From Nitrincola sp048264025 (lineage in GTDB: Bacteria > Pseudomonadota > Gammaproteobacteria > Pseudomonadales > Balneatricaceae): DNA of 64,000 nt. Positions 8,276-17,786 of this stretch are shown one piece after another. The stretch lies in assembly GCF_048264025.1 (NCBI RefSeq), contig NZ_JBLXDN010000016.1, positions 27,744-91,743 on the forward strand, in the 5' to 3' direction. Positions within the stretch are counted from its first letter, which is position 1. Each line of letters opens with the position of its first letter. The notes below the pieces were generated by a model. The model did no database searches, had not been told where the DNA came from, and saw nothing but the letters and a program-made list of their open reading frames with translations. A program made the position numbers and the translations under genes.

Positions 8276-10234
8276 TCAGCTAGTTTTGCGGTTCATACGA
8301 TGTTCAATCAGATCATCCACTACCGATGGATCGGCCAGAGTCGATGTATCGCCTAGCGCGCTGAAATCATCTTCTGCGATCTTGCGCAAAATACGGCGCA
8401 TGATTTTACCAGAGCGTGTTTTCGGCATACCCGGTGAGAACTGAATCAAGTCAGGCGATGCAATCGGTCCAATCTCAGAACGAACCCAGTTACGCAGCTC
8501 TTTCATCAACTCTTCAGACTCTTCAAAGCCAGACTGCAGCGTTACATACACATAAATACCTTGCCCCTTCAGCTCATGCGGATAGCCAACTACCGCCGCC
8601 TCAGCAACTGCAGGGTGTGCAACCAGTGCAGATTCGACTTCAGCCGTACCCATACGGTGGCCAGACACGTTGATCACGTCATCTACACGTCCGGTAATCC
8701 AGTAGTAGCCATCTTCGTCACGACGGGCACCATCACCGGTAGTGTAATAACCTTTGAAGGTGGAGAAATACGTCTGAACATAACGTTCATGATCACCAAA
8801 GATAGTCCGGCTCTGCCCCGGCCAGGAGTCAGCAATAACCAGATTGCCATCGCCAGCGCCTTCAATCGGATTACCTTCATTATCAACCAAAGCTGGCTGT
8901 ACACCGAAGAATGGACGGGTTGCAGAGCCAGGCTTCAGATCGGTAGCACCAGGAAGTGGTACAATCATGATGCCGCCTGTCTCGGTCTGCCACCAGGTAT
9001 CTACAATCGGGCAATTGCCTTTACCAAAGATACGGTGGTACCAGGTCCAGGCTTCAGGGTTGATCGGCTCGCCAACAGAACCCAGCAGCTTCAAGCTAGA
9101 CAGATCGGCATTACCCAGCACATCTTCACCCTGCTGCATCAGCGAGCGTATGGCGGTAGGTGCTGTATAGAACTGGTTAACCTTGTGTTTCTCAATAACA
9201 CGACCGAAGCGGCTGAAATCAGGGTAGTTCGGCACCCCTTCAAACATCAGTGTGGTGGCGCCATTAGCCAGCGGACCGTAAACAATATAGGAGTGACCTG
9301 TTACCCAACCCACATCGGCGGTACACCAGTAAACATCGCCTTCATGGTAATCAAAGATGTATTCATGGGTCATCGCCGCATAAACCAGATAACCACCTGT
9401 CGTATGCTGCAGCCCCTTCGGCTGACCCGTTGAACCTGAGGTATACAGAATGAACATCGGATCTTCGGCATTCATCTCTTCTGGCACACTCTCAGTTGAT
9501 GCCGCCGCACAAACTTCGTGATACCACACATCGCGATCACCGTGCCAAGCAACATCTTTGGTGGTGCGCTGAACCACCACAACTGACTTAGCATATTCAC
9601 TGGCACCATGCTTATCGATGGCATCATCAACATTGGCTTTCAGTGGAACCTGCTTACCACCGCGCAATGAGTAGTTAGAGGTGATCACCAGTTTGGATTT
9701 GGCACCAATGATACGGCTTGCCAGTGCTTCCGGTGAAAAACCACCGAAAACGATAGAGTGGATTGCACCGATACGGGTACACGCCAGCATAGCCACAGCG
9801 GCTTCAGGGATCATCGGCAGGTACAGGGTAACTACATCGCCTTTGCCAACGCCCTGAGCTTTAAGGGCATTAGCAAACCGGCACACTCGCTCATGCAGGT
9901 CACGATAGGTGATTTTTTCGTCTTCATCAGGACTGTCACCTTCCCAGATGATCGCTACCTGATCACCACGGGTTTCAAGGTGGCGATCCAGGCAGTTGGC
10001 AGAGACGTTGAGGGTACCGTCTTCATACCATTTAATAGAAACATTATGTGGATCAAAAGAAGTGTTTTTAACCTTGGTGTAGGGCTTGATCCAGTCCAGG
10101 CGCTTACCCTGCTCTCCCCAGAAGGCTTCCGGATCATTAATGGACTGCTCGTACATCGCCAGATACTTGGCATTATCTATATGTGCGTTGGCAGCAAATT
10201 CCGGCTTGACCGGAAAAAGATTTTCTTGACTCAT
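8276..10234 (-). CDS. acs: Acetyl-CoA synthetase
   Basis: A 652-residue AMP-forming acetate-CoA ligase, the usual length for Acs. It converts acetate, ATP and CoA to acetyl-CoA through acetyl-AMP in the cytoplasm. Visible signatures: the substrate N-terminal cap (YEQSINDPEAFWGEQG), the adenylation loop YTSGSTGQPKGLQHT at about 265-280, YYTTGDGARRDEDGYYWI at the hinge region, and the C-terminal PKTRSGKIMRRIL motif. Its lysine K610 is the residue that is acetylated to inactivate Acs in Salmonella (K609). The start ATG at 10234 begins MSQENLFPVK. It lies beside the CrbS/CrbR-like pair that controls acs in Vibrio and Pseudomonas. The 191-base upstream region must hold its promoter. Confidence 0.97.
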   Translation of the reverse strand: MSQENLFPVKPEFAANAHIDNAKYLAMYEQSINDPEAFWGEQGKRLDWIKPYTKVKNTSFDPHNVSIKWYEDGTLNVSANCLDRHLETRGDQVAIIWEGDSPDEDEKITYRDLHERVCRFANALKAQGVGKGDVVTLYLPMIPEAAVAMLACTRIGAIHSIVFGGFSPEALASRIIGAKSKLVITSNYSLRGGKQVPLKANVDDAIDKHGASEYAKSVVVVQRTTKDVAWHGDRDVWYHEVCAAASTESVPEEMNAEDPMFILYTSGSTGQPKGLQHTTGGYLVYAAMTHEYIFDYHEGDVYWCTADVGWVTGHSYIVYGPLANGATTLMFEGVPNYPDFSRFGRVIEKHKVNQFYTAPTAIRSLMQQGEDVLGNADLSSLKLLGSVGEPINPEAWTWYHRIFGKGNCPIVDTWWQTETGGIMIVPLPGATDLKPGSATRPFFGVQPALVDNEGNPIEGAGDGNLVIADSWPGQSRTIFGDHERYVQTYFSTFKGYYTTGDGARRDEDGYYWITGRVDDVINVSGHRMGTAEVESALVAHPAVAEAAVVGYPHELKGQGIYVYVTLQSGFEESEELMKELRNWVRSEIGPIASPDLIQFSPGMPKTRSGKIMRRILRKIAEDDFSALGDTSTLADPSVVDDLIEHRMNRKTS

Positions 10235-10425
10235 GGGTTGTCGTCCTTCGCTTAGGAATTGTTGTTATTGACTCTCACGCCGGATTATTACGCGAGGTAA
10301 CGATACATTCAGGCGTTTCTAATTCTGGATACTCTGTTTATACAGAAGCCTTGAATGCCTCTTAATTAGACATTGGTCTGATCAAGGGGGCTACGTTAGT
10401 CCTATAGATCAACAAGAGCGAGCGC

Positions 10426-11811
10426 TCACTTACCAGCTAACACCTGCTCCAGATCGATTCCCTGCTCTCTGATTTTTGCCAGCTTATAACGCAAAGTACG
10501 CGGACTGATGCCCAGATGATCGGCTGCCAACTTACGACTGCCCTTAAAGCTAACCAAGGCTTCAACAATGATCTGATATTCATGCTGACGCAAATCCTGG
10601 TCCAACACGCCAGCACCTGATTCAGGCTTAAGGGTTTCTGGTCGATAATTATCCATCACTACCTCATCTTGCAGTGTGATAGAGGAATCCGAAAGATGCA
10701 AATCGGTGGGCTGAATCCGTGTACCGGATTGTAAAATCAAAGCCCGCTGTACGACATTATCCAACTCCCTGACGTTACCTGGCCAGAGGTGAGTGGTTAA
10801 AGCCGCCGCCGCCGCCTCAGATAAACTCACCAGATTACGACGCATTTTACCGCAATGATACTGCAGTAATCGTTGCGCCAGAGGGACTATATCCTCAGGT
10901 CGGTCCCGTAACGGCAACCACTGCAACGGAAAAACGTTCAAGCGGTAATACAGGTCTTCACGAAAACTACGATCGGCCACACACTGCACCAAATCACGAT
11001 TACTGGTCGCCAACACCCTGACATTCAACTTAATCAGCTTACGGCTGCCGATGCGCTCGACCTCTTGTTCCTGCAGAACTCGCAGCAATTTTGCCTGCAG
11101 CCCAAGATCCATCTCACTGATTTCGTCTAGCAGCAGCGTCCCTCCGTTGGCCTGCTCAAATTTACCCGGCACGGCTTGAAGTGCACCGGTAAAAGCGCCT
11201 TTTTCATGGCCAAATAAGGTGGCTTCCAGCATACTTTCGGGAATAGCGGCGCAGTTTATTGCCACAAAGGGTTGATCCACTCGACCTGAGTGCGTGTGAA
11301 TATAACGCGCCAGCACTTCCTTGCCCGTACCCGACTCCCCGGTAATCAGTACAGTCGAGTCGGTGACCGCCACACGACGAGCCAGTTGCAACAACTGCTG
11401 ACTGGACGCCGCAACGGCGACAGGGTCCACTTCGGCGCCAGTATCCAAAACACCACCGGCATGGCGCTGCACCAGCTCGATAAGCTGTGAAGGCTCAAAG
11501 GGCTTCATCAAATAATCGACCGCTCCCTGGCGTATCGCGTCGACAGCACGCTCCACCTGTCCATAGGCAGTGATCAGCGCAACCGGTAACATCGGATAGG
11601 TTTTACGTACCTGTGCCAACAGCGCATGACCATCCATACCCGGCATATTAACGTCAGAAATGACCATATCCACGGCTTGAGTTTTCAGCAGTTGCAATGC
11701 CTCCTCGCCAGACCCCGCCTCCACATAGCCGATACCTTCAAGTGCCAAGGTATCAGTCAAGGCTTCGCGCAATCCCAGATCATCTTCTACGATCAGTACC
11801 TTGGATGTCAT
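10426..11811 (-). CDS. fleR: Sigma-54-dependent flagellar response regulator FleR
   Basis: A 461-residue NtrC-class regulator. It has a receiver with D53 (DMVISDVNMPG), a sigma-54 AAA+ domain with Walker A GESGTGKE at about 158-165, the GAFTGA loop at 205-210 and Walker B GGTLLLDEI, and a C-terminal Fis-type helix-turn-helix (LAADHLGISPRTLRYKL). In Pseudomonas and relatives FleR, phosphorylated by FleS, switches on the middle/late flagellar genes with RpoN. It follows fleS by three bases in the order fleQ-fleS-fleR, which makes the assignment firm. The GAFTGA loop is intact, so it should engage sigma-54. Confidence 0.93.
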   Translation of the reverse strand: MTSKVLIVEDDLGLREALTDTLALEGIGYVEAGSGEEALQLLKTQAVDMVISDVNMPGMDGHALLAQVRKTYPMLPVALITAYGQVERAVDAIRQGAVDYLMKPFEPSQLIELVQRHAGGVLDTGAEVDPVAVAASSQQLLQLARRVAVTDSTVLITGESGTGKEVLARYIHTHSGRVDQPFVAINCAAIPESMLEATLFGHEKGAFTGALQAVPGKFEQANGGTLLLDEISEMDLGLQAKLLRVLQEQEVERIGSRKLIKLNVRVLATSNRDLVQCVADRSFREDLYYRLNVFPLQWLPLRDRPEDIVPLAQRLLQYHCGKMRRNLVSLSEAAAAALTTHLWPGNVRELDNVVQRALILQSGTRIQPTDLHLSDSSITLQDEVVMDNYRPETLKPESGAGVLDQDLRQHEYQIIVEALVSFKGSRKLAADHLGISPRTLRYKLAKIREQGIDLEQVLAGK

Positions 11812-11814
11812 AGC

Positions 11815-12888
11815 TTAATCCTGTGTTGACGACTTGAGTAAGGGTAGCCGAAACACGGCTCGAGTGCCCTGTCCGGGCGCTGAAATCAGTTCAAATTGGC
11901 CGTGATGGGCTCGAGCGATCACCTGTGCAATAGCCAAACCCAGGCCGGTACCGTGAGACTTGGTGGTATAAAAAGGTTCCAGTGCTTTACTGATAGCCTC
12001 AGCGTCCATCCCGGGACCATTGTCAGTAACACTCAGTTGCAACCCGTCAGCATCTGGGTCCAGACGAATTAACAGCTCCGCACCCTGCCCCGTCGCTTGC
12101 AACGCATTGTTTACCAGATTCAGCACGGCCCCAAGCAGCGCTTCCAGATTACACTGCAGGCTGGCATCACCTAGTGTGTTAATAAAGTCACACTCGGCAT
12201 TGTATTGCGCCAGCGGCTGGTCCAGTAAATCTTCAATCCGCGCCAACAGCTCATCCGCCGATACACGGTTTTCCAGGCGAGTTTCTCCGCGTGCAAAAAT
12301 CAGCATATCGCGCACCTGTTGCTCCAGATGCGTCAGGTGCACCCGGACCTTACCGGCAAAACGTATACGTTGACTGTCTGACAGTTCAGCGGCCGTCAGA
12401 TGCGAGGCATAAATTAACGCGGCTGACAGTGGTGTTCTGACCTGATGAGCCAGTGATGCCATCATCCGTCCCATTTCTGACAGGCGCTGATAATGATGTA
12501 ACTTGGACTGCAGATCACGGGTCTGAGTCTGATCCGTCATGAACACTAACTGCCCTGGTTCATCAGGTAACGCCAGGGTTGACAGCAAAATCCGGCGACC
12601 ATTCTTTAATGAAACCTCATGGCCATCATCCGGGCGTGGTGCAAAGCACTGTTGTATTACCTCAAGCCAGGCGCGTTCGCGCAGATTAACGCCCAACAGA
12701 CTTTCGGCTGCTGGATTCGTTTCACTGATACGGCCACGATTATCGATCACCAGGAACCCGGTAGGCATCAAATTTACCAGTTTACGCAGGCGTGTCAGTG
12801 CACGTTTCTCGGTCTTTAATGCCAAGACCTCAGCTTCAAGGGCAGCAATGCGTGCTGTGACGGCGTCCTGATTCAACTCTGAGCTCAT
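11815..12888 (-). CDS. fleS: Flagellar sensor histidine kinase FleS
   Basis: A 357-residue soluble sensor kinase. It has an N-terminal coiled coil (residues 10-40), a PAS domain (about 35-125, MPTGFLVIDNRGRISETNPAAE), HisKA with H148 in MMASLAHQVRTPLSAAL, and HATPase with DNGPGMD and GTGLGLAI motifs. There is no membrane segment, so it reads a cytoplasmic signal, in line with FleS of Pseudomonas. It phosphorylates FleR. Its start overlaps the fleQ stop by four bases (12885-12888), indicating translational coupling; fleR follows at once. Confidence 0.92.
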   Translation of the reverse strand: MSSELNQDAVTARIAALEAEVLALKTEKRALTRLRKLVNLMPTGFLVIDNRGRISETNPAAESLLGVNLRERAWLEVIQQCFAPRPDDGHEVSLKNGRRILLSTLALPDEPGQLVFMTDQTQTRDLQSKLHHYQRLSEMGRMMASLAHQVRTPLSAALIYASHLTAAELSDSQRIRFAGKVRVHLTHLEQQVRDMLIFARGETRLENRVSADELLARIEDLLDQPLAQYNAECDFINTLGDASLQCNLEALLGAVLNLVNNALQATGQGAELLIRLDPDADGLQLSVTDNGPGMDAEAISKALEPFYTTKSHGTGLGLAIAQVIARAHHGQFELISAPGQGTRAVFRLPLLKSSTQD

Positions 12889-14330
12889 AAGCGCACGATT
12901 CCATATTTACGCATCTTTTCTACCAGTGTGGTACGGCGTATACCCAGCACTCGGGCGGCTCGTGCCACTACCTGAGCCGATTGATCCAGCGCCTGTTCAA
13001 TTAACTGCTGTTCCATGTTTTCAAGATACTGCTTCAGATCCATACCCTGTTGCCATGAATGCGGGAGACTATCCAGCCTTACACTGGATGAGCTCGCGCC
13101 CTGAGTTTCATCATTCATGCTAACGTGCCCTTGAGCAACCTCATAACGCGCAGGATCTGGTTCATCCACATGGCGAAACTTCGGCGGCAACTCAGACACA
13201 CCGATAACCCCACCAGGATTAATAATGGCCAGCCGCTCGAGTAAATTGGACAACTCCCGAACGTTGCCCGGCCAAGGGTGACGCCGCAAGGACTCCAGTG
13301 CATCGGGAAGAAACTGTAATCCACCCAAACCTTGGGACTCCAGGCGCTTGGAAAACTCCGCAATCAACAAAGGCAGATCCTCCACCCGTTCTCTCAGCGG
13401 TGGCATCTCGATAGGAAACACATTCAGCCGGTAATACAAGTCTTCGCGAAACTCACCTGTAACGATCATCTTTTCCAGGTTTTTATGTGTAGCGGTAATA
13501 ATACGCACATCCACTTCCAGTGTGCGGCTACCACCCACACGCTCAAACTGACGTTCCTGCAACACTCGTAGCAACTTTACTTGCATCGGCAAGGGCATAT
13601 CGCCGATTTCATCCAGAAACAGCGTGCCTCCGTCAGCCAATTCAAAACGCCCTGCTCGACTACTGATGGCACCAGTAAACGCTCCCTTTTCATGCCCGAA
13701 CAGCTCGCTCTCTAACAGCTCCGAGGGAATAGCGCCACAATTAACCGGCACAAAGGGCTTGTCACAGCGAGGGGAGTGCTGGTGAAGTCCGCGCGCCACT
13801 ACCTCTTTACCAGTACCCGACTCGCCGGTTATCAATACACTGACATCACGACAGGCCACTTGTGCAATCAAGTTGCGAATATCACAGATACGTTCGCTCT
13901 GTCCGACAAACCCCTCACACTCGATTGCAGGCTGACGTTCGGCTTCTTCACGGTTAAAAAACACGTGGCAACGGTGCAACAGATCAATGAAAGTGTTGTA
14001 ACGGTAGGGTGGCAGAAAGCTACCCAGAATGCCCAGTTGCAGAAGATCACTGGAGTCCAGTTCGGACCACTCGCATAGCAGCAGCTTGGGTAAAGGACGC
14101 TGACCAACACGTAGTTCTGTGATCAGCTTATCCAAGGCGATCGGCAAACTACTCTGGCCAATCATTACCAGTCCAATTTTGGATAAATCAAAATTTCGAC
14201 CCTGTTGCAGCCAGGTAACAAAGTCAAAAATATGACAGTTTAGGCCCATAAACTCCAAGGAAGTTTTAAGGGCCAGCTGGCGTTCTGGTTCATCATCCAG
14301 GACTAAAACGTCAGAAAATTTACTATTCAT
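12885..14330 (-). CDS. fleQ: Flagellar master regulator FleQ
   Basis: A 481-residue enhancer-binding protein. The N-terminal ~130 residues form a receiver-like FleQ domain with no phospho-acceptor aspartate at the expected strand end (IGLVMIGQS). That fits FleQ, which answers to c-di-GMP and FleN rather than to a kinase. The AAA+ domain has Walker A GESGTGKE (169-176), GAFTGA (216-221) and Walker B LFLDE (237-241); a Fis-type helix-turn-helix lies at the C-terminus (VARAARVLGIRRTTLVEKM). FleQ activates the class II flagellar genes, including fleSR, with RpoN, and controls biofilm genes. It heads the fleQSR operon. No flagellar structural genes are in the window. Confidence 0.93.
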   Translation of the reverse strand: MNSKFSDVLVLDDEPERQLALKTSLEFMGLNCHIFDFVTWLQQGRNFDLSKIGLVMIGQSSLPIALDKLITELRVGQRPLPKLLLCEWSELDSSDLLQLGILGSFLPPYRYNTFIDLLHRCHVFFNREEAERQPAIECEGFVGQSERICDIRNLIAQVACRDVSVLITGESGTGKEVVARGLHQHSPRCDKPFVPVNCGAIPSELLESELFGHEKGAFTGAISSRAGRFELADGGTLFLDEIGDMPLPMQVKLLRVLQERQFERVGGSRTLEVDVRIITATHKNLEKMIVTGEFREDLYYRLNVFPIEMPPLRERVEDLPLLIAEFSKRLESQGLGGLQFLPDALESLRRHPWPGNVRELSNLLERLAIINPGGVIGVSELPPKFRHVDEPDPARYEVAQGHVSMNDETQGASSSSVRLDSLPHSWQQGMDLKQYLENMEQQLIEQALDQSAQVVARAARVLGIRRTTLVEKMRKYGIVRL

Positions 14331-14423
14331 GCGTGCAAACCGGCTAAGATGTCTGCCGCAACACTACCTTGGGCGCGCATTTACGTCAATACTTTGACTA
14401 TTTAATCATCAATTTCATCACGG

Positions 14424-14747
14424 TTAAGTTGATTTTTTCGGTGGCATGACTGGAAACTGGCTAATCGTTCCCTTGGCATCGCTGATTTTTGCCACACCAC
14501 TCTGACGCACCTCATCGATGCGAATCACTGCATGCATCGGCACATAGGTTCGCTTGACCTCACCAAACTGCTGACGTAGCTTTTCCTCTGAGGGGTCCAC
14601 GACCAATTCGGAACGCGAACCAAACACAAACCCTTCCAGCTCAAGAAAGCCCCAGAGGTCACTCTGAAACACATGCCGGACGTACAATTCATACACCTTA
14701 TCCTGATTCACAAAGGCGACTCGGTAGATAGGTTCTTCAGCAGCCAT
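14424..14747 (-). CDS. DUF1820 family protein
   Basis: A 107-residue cytoplasmic protein matching DUF1820, a conserved gammaproteobacterial family of unknown function. The recognisable core is PIYRVAFVNQDKVYELYVRHV, then DLWGFLELEGFVFG, VDPSEEKL and YVPMHAVIRIDEV. The family normally begins shortly before the IYRV motif, so I start at ATG 14747. A TTG at 14780 would add 11 residues, but its purine-rich stretch (AGAGGTG) is too close to it. It stands alone, divergent from miaB and codirectional with fleQSR. Confidence 0.82.
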   Translation of the reverse strand: MAAEEPIYRVAFVNQDKVYELYVRHVFQSDLWGFLELEGFVFGSRSELVVDPSEEKLRQQFGEVKRTYVPMHAVIRIDEVRQSGVAKISDAKGTISQFPVMPPKKST

Positions 14748-14928
14748 AAAATTCGCTTCACTCCGGGTTAAAAAAGACAATTCACCTCTTATAAATCGGG
14801 GCGCTAGTCATGTGTTTCAAGCATTCAATAAAAATTGGTTACAAAATAGACAGCGTATAGCGACCCAGCGACACGTCAGCTATAATTACCGCCCTATTTA
14901 AAACCCAAGTCCGGATTGCAGGTAACAC

Positions 14929-16278
14929 ATGAGCAAAAAGCTGTTTATCAAGACACATGGTTGTCAGATGAACGAATATGATTCATCCCGTATGGCTGAT
15001 TTGCTGGGCGACAGTCACGCCCTGGAGCTGACGGACAACGCCAATGAAGCGGATATACTGCTACTCAACACCTGCTCTATTCGTGAAAAGGCTCAAGAAA
15101 AGGTATTCCATCAGCTAGGTCGATGGCGCAAACTTAAAGAACAGCGCCCAGAGCTGATAATCGGCGTAGGGGGTTGTGTAGCCAGTCAGGAAGGTAATGC
15201 GATTCGTGACCGCGCGCCCTATGTCGATATGATTTTTGGCCCGCAAACCTTGCACCGCTTACCAGAGATGATCAACGAAAGCCGCAAGGGCAGCGTTGGC
15301 ATCGTCGATATCAGCTTTCCAGAAATTGAAAAATTCGACCGACTGCCAGCACCGCGAGCGGAAGGCGCCGAAGCCTTTGTCTCTATTATGGAAGGCTGCA
15401 GTAAATACTGTACCTTTTGTGTGGTGCCTTACACCCGTGGTGAGGAAGTCAGCCGCCCCTTGCAGGATGTTCTGAATGAATGCCAGGAACTGGCTGACCA
15501 GGGCGTTCGCGAGGTCAATCTGCTGGGGCAAAACGTCAATGCCTATCGCGGTGACACACCTCAGGGTGACGAGGTTGATCTGGCCGAGCTTATTCGTCGT
15601 GTTGCCACGATTGACGGCATAGACCGGATACGTTTCACCACCTCTCATCCAGTTGAGTTCAGTGACAGCTTGATTGAGGTCTATGGCGAGGTTCCCGAAC
15701 TGGTTAGTCATTTACATCTGCCGGTACAAAGTGGTTCAGACCGTATTTTGATGGCGATGAAGCGCGGGCATACCGCACTGGAATATAAATCGAAACTCCG
15801 CCGTATTCGCAAGCTGCGTCCTGAGATCAGTTTCTCATCAGATTTTATTATTGGCTTTCCCAATGAAACTGAGGCCGATTTTGAAGCCACGATGAAGTTA
15901 ATTGATGATATCGGTTTTGATGCGTCGTTTAGCTTTATTTATAGCCGTCGCCCAGGCACCCCGGCAGCTGACCTGCCTGACAATGTGGACGATGAGGTCA
16001 AAAAACAGCGCCTCAGCCTGCTGCAGCATCGTATTACCCAGCAAGCCATGGCGATCAGCCGTCGCATGGTGGGCAAAGTCGAGCGCATTCTGGTCAATGG
16101 CTATTCCAAAAAAGATCCAGGACAACTGTCCGGTCGAACTGAGAATAACCGGGTGGTAAATTTTCGCAGTGACAACCCCGATCTGATCGGTCATTTTGCC
16201 GATGTGAAAATTATTCAGGCCTACGCCAATTCGCTGATCGGTGAGTTAGTCAGCTCCGAACTCGACACAACCCATTAA
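14929..16278 (+). CDS. miaB: tRNA-2-methylthio-N6-isopentenyladenosine methylthiotransferase MiaB
   Basis: A 449-residue radical-SAM methylthiotransferase that adds the methylthio group to i6A37 of tRNAs reading UNN codons. The N-terminal UPF0004 domain carries the three cysteines of the auxiliary iron-sulphur cluster (C12, C49, C83). The radical-SAM cluster motif CSKYCTFC supplies C157, C161 and C164. A TRAM domain closes the protein (about 378-443). AGGT precedes the ATG, and TATAAT at 14881-14886 is a reasonable -10 box. It heads the run miaB-ybeZ-ybeY-corC-lnt, conserved in gammaproteobacteria. Confidence 0.97.
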   Translation: MSKKLFIKTHGCQMNEYDSSRMADLLGDSHALELTDNANEADILLLNTCSIREKAQEKVFHQLGRWRKLKEQRPELIIGVGGCVASQEGNAIRDRAPYVDMIFGPQTLHRLPEMINESRKGSVGIVDISFPEIEKFDRLPAPRAEGAEAFVSIMEGCSKYCTFCVVPYTRGEEVSRPLQDVLNECQELADQGVREVNLLGQNVNAYRGDTPQGDEVDLAELIRRVATIDGIDRIRFTTSHPVEFSDSLIEVYGEVPELVSHLHLPVQSGSDRILMAMKRGHTALEYKSKLRRIRKLRPEISFSSDFIIGFPNETEADFEATMKLIDDIGFDASFSFIYSRRPGTPAADLPDNVDDEVKKQRLSLLQHRITQQAMAISRRMVGKVERILVNGYSKKDPGQLSGRTENNRVVNFRSDNPDLIGHFADVKIIQAYANSLIGELVSSELDTTH

Positions 16279-16306
16279 TCCGGCATGCCGGCTTCAGGAT
16301 ATTGAT

Positions 16307-17323
16307 TTGTCTAACCCCATTACACTCAGTTTTTTACTCGAACCGGACAATCCAGCGGCGCTGGCCAACCTCTGTGGCCAGCTCAACGAACATATTCTGC
16401 TGATGGAAGAGCGTCTCGGAATAGAGGTGTTGCACCGTGGCAATCACGTTCAGTTGATGGGTGATCCTGAAACCTGCCAGACGTTTAAACCCGTTCTGTT
16501 GCAGTTATATCAGGAAGCTTGCCAGGGCATAGAGTTAACGCCTGCGCACATCCACCTGGCATTGAAACAGACAGGAGCCGACATGCGCCTGCCTGCCAGT
16601 ACCGTCACAGACCGCGACCTGGCTATCCGTACTCGAAAAATGCAGATTCGGCCGCGTAGCGACAATCAGAAAAAATATGTGCAGTCGGTACAGACACTTG
16701 ATATCAACTTCGGTGTAGGCCCAGCCGGTACCGGTAAAACCTATCTGGCGGTTGCTTGTGCTGTTGAAGCGTTGGAGCGGGAAGAGGTTAGTCGTATTCT
16801 GCTGGTCAGGCCGGCCGTAGAAGCCGGGGAAAAGCTTGGCTTTCTACCAGGCGACCTGTCACAGAAGGTCGACCCTTACCTGCGTCCACTTTATGATGCC
16901 CTGTACGAAATGATCGGCATTGAAAAAGTCGCGCGCCTGATTGAAAAAAATGTCATTGAGATCGCACCCTTAGCCTATATGCGTGGCCGAACCCTGAATG
17001 GTTCTTTTGTTATTCTGGATGAAAGCCAGAACACCACCCGCGAACAGATGAAAATGTTCCTGACACGTATAGGTTTTGGCTCAACGGCCGTCATTACCGG
17101 CGATGTTACTCAAATAGATCTACCCAAAGGCGTGCGCTCTGGACTGGTGCATGCGATTGAAGTACTCAAGGGTGTTGAGGGTATCGGCTTCACCCACTTC
17201 AGTGCCAAAGATGTCGTCAGACACCCACTGGTACAACACATCGTTCTGGCTTATGATCGCTATGAAAAACTGGAAGCCGGACAAAACAATAGTCAAAACA
17301 ACCATCGCAGAGACCAGCACTGA
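16307..17323 (+). CDS. ybeZ: PhoH-like ATPase YbeZ
   Basis: A 338-residue PhoH-family protein: an N-terminal KH-like segment (residues 1-100), then a P-loop ATPase with Walker A GPAGTGKT (138-145) and Walker B FVILDESQN near 240. In Escherichia coli YbeZ works with the endoribonuclease YbeY, encoded next, in rRNA processing and ribosome quality. The start is TTG at 16307 with CAGGA seven bases before it; no ATG fits the family N-terminus. Its TGA overlaps the ybeY ATG by one base, so translation is coupled. Confidence 0.93.
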   Translation: MSNPITLSFLLEPDNPAALANLCGQLNEHILLMEERLGIEVLHRGNHVQLMGDPETCQTFKPVLLQLYQEACQGIELTPAHIHLALKQTGADMRLPASTVTDRDLAIRTRKMQIRPRSDNQKKYVQSVQTLDINFGVGPAGTGKTYLAVACAVEALEREEVSRILLVRPAVEAGEKLGFLPGDLSQKVDPYLRPLYDALYEMIGIEKVARLIEKNVIEIAPLAYMRGRTLNGSFVILDESQNTTREQMKMFLTRIGFGSTAVITGDVTQIDLPKGVRSGLVHAIEVLKGVEGIGFTHFSAKDVVRHPLVQHIVLAYDRYEKLEAGQNNSQNNHRRDQH

Positions 17324-17778
17324 TGCCGTTTGAGGTTGATATACAGATTGCCGTGGAAGATCAGGCTTTGCCAGATGAAGCCGCCTTTCAACGCTGGGTG
17401 GACGCGGCCCTATCCGGCCGACTGGAGCAGGCCGAAGTCTGTATCCGCATCGTGTCACTGGAAGAAAGCCGTGAGCTGAATCATACCTGGCGTGGCCAGG
17501 ACAAACCCACCAATGTTTTATCCTTTCCATTTGAAACACCACCGGGCATAGATACCCATCTGATCGGTGACCTGGCCATCTGCGCCGAGGTAGTTGCCAC
17601 CGAAGCTCAGGAGCAACAGAAGTCGCCGGAGGCCCATTGGGCACACATGGTAATTCATGGAGTCTTGCATCTAATCGGATTCGATCATATAAATGACGAT
17701 GAAGCTGAAACAATGGAGGCACTTGAAGTGTCTTTGCTGGCTCAACTGGACATACCTAACCCTTATTTATCCGCTTAG
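17323..17778 (+). CDS. ybeY: Endoribonuclease YbeY
   Basis: A 151-residue metal-dependent single-strand RNase of the UPF0054 family, needed for 16S rRNA 3'-end maturation and late ribosome quality control. The zinc-binding signature HGVLHLIGFDH gives H112, H116 and H122. The conserved TNVLSFPF precedes it (63-70). It overlaps ybeZ by one base and is followed eight bases on by corC. Confidence 0.96.
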   Translation: MPFEVDIQIAVEDQALPDEAAFQRWVDAALSGRLEQAEVCIRIVSLEESRELNHTWRGQDKPTNVLSFPFETPPGIDTHLIGDLAICAEVVATEAQEQQKSPEAHWAHMVIHGVLHLIGFDHINDDEAETMEALEVSLLAQLDIPNPYLSA

Positions 17779-17786
17779 AGGACATC

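Noticed and set aside
8561..9433. Long open frame antisense to acs (290 codons)
   Set aside because: It has no family resemblance, no ribosome site and mirrors the codon pattern of the strongly supported acs gene on the other strand.
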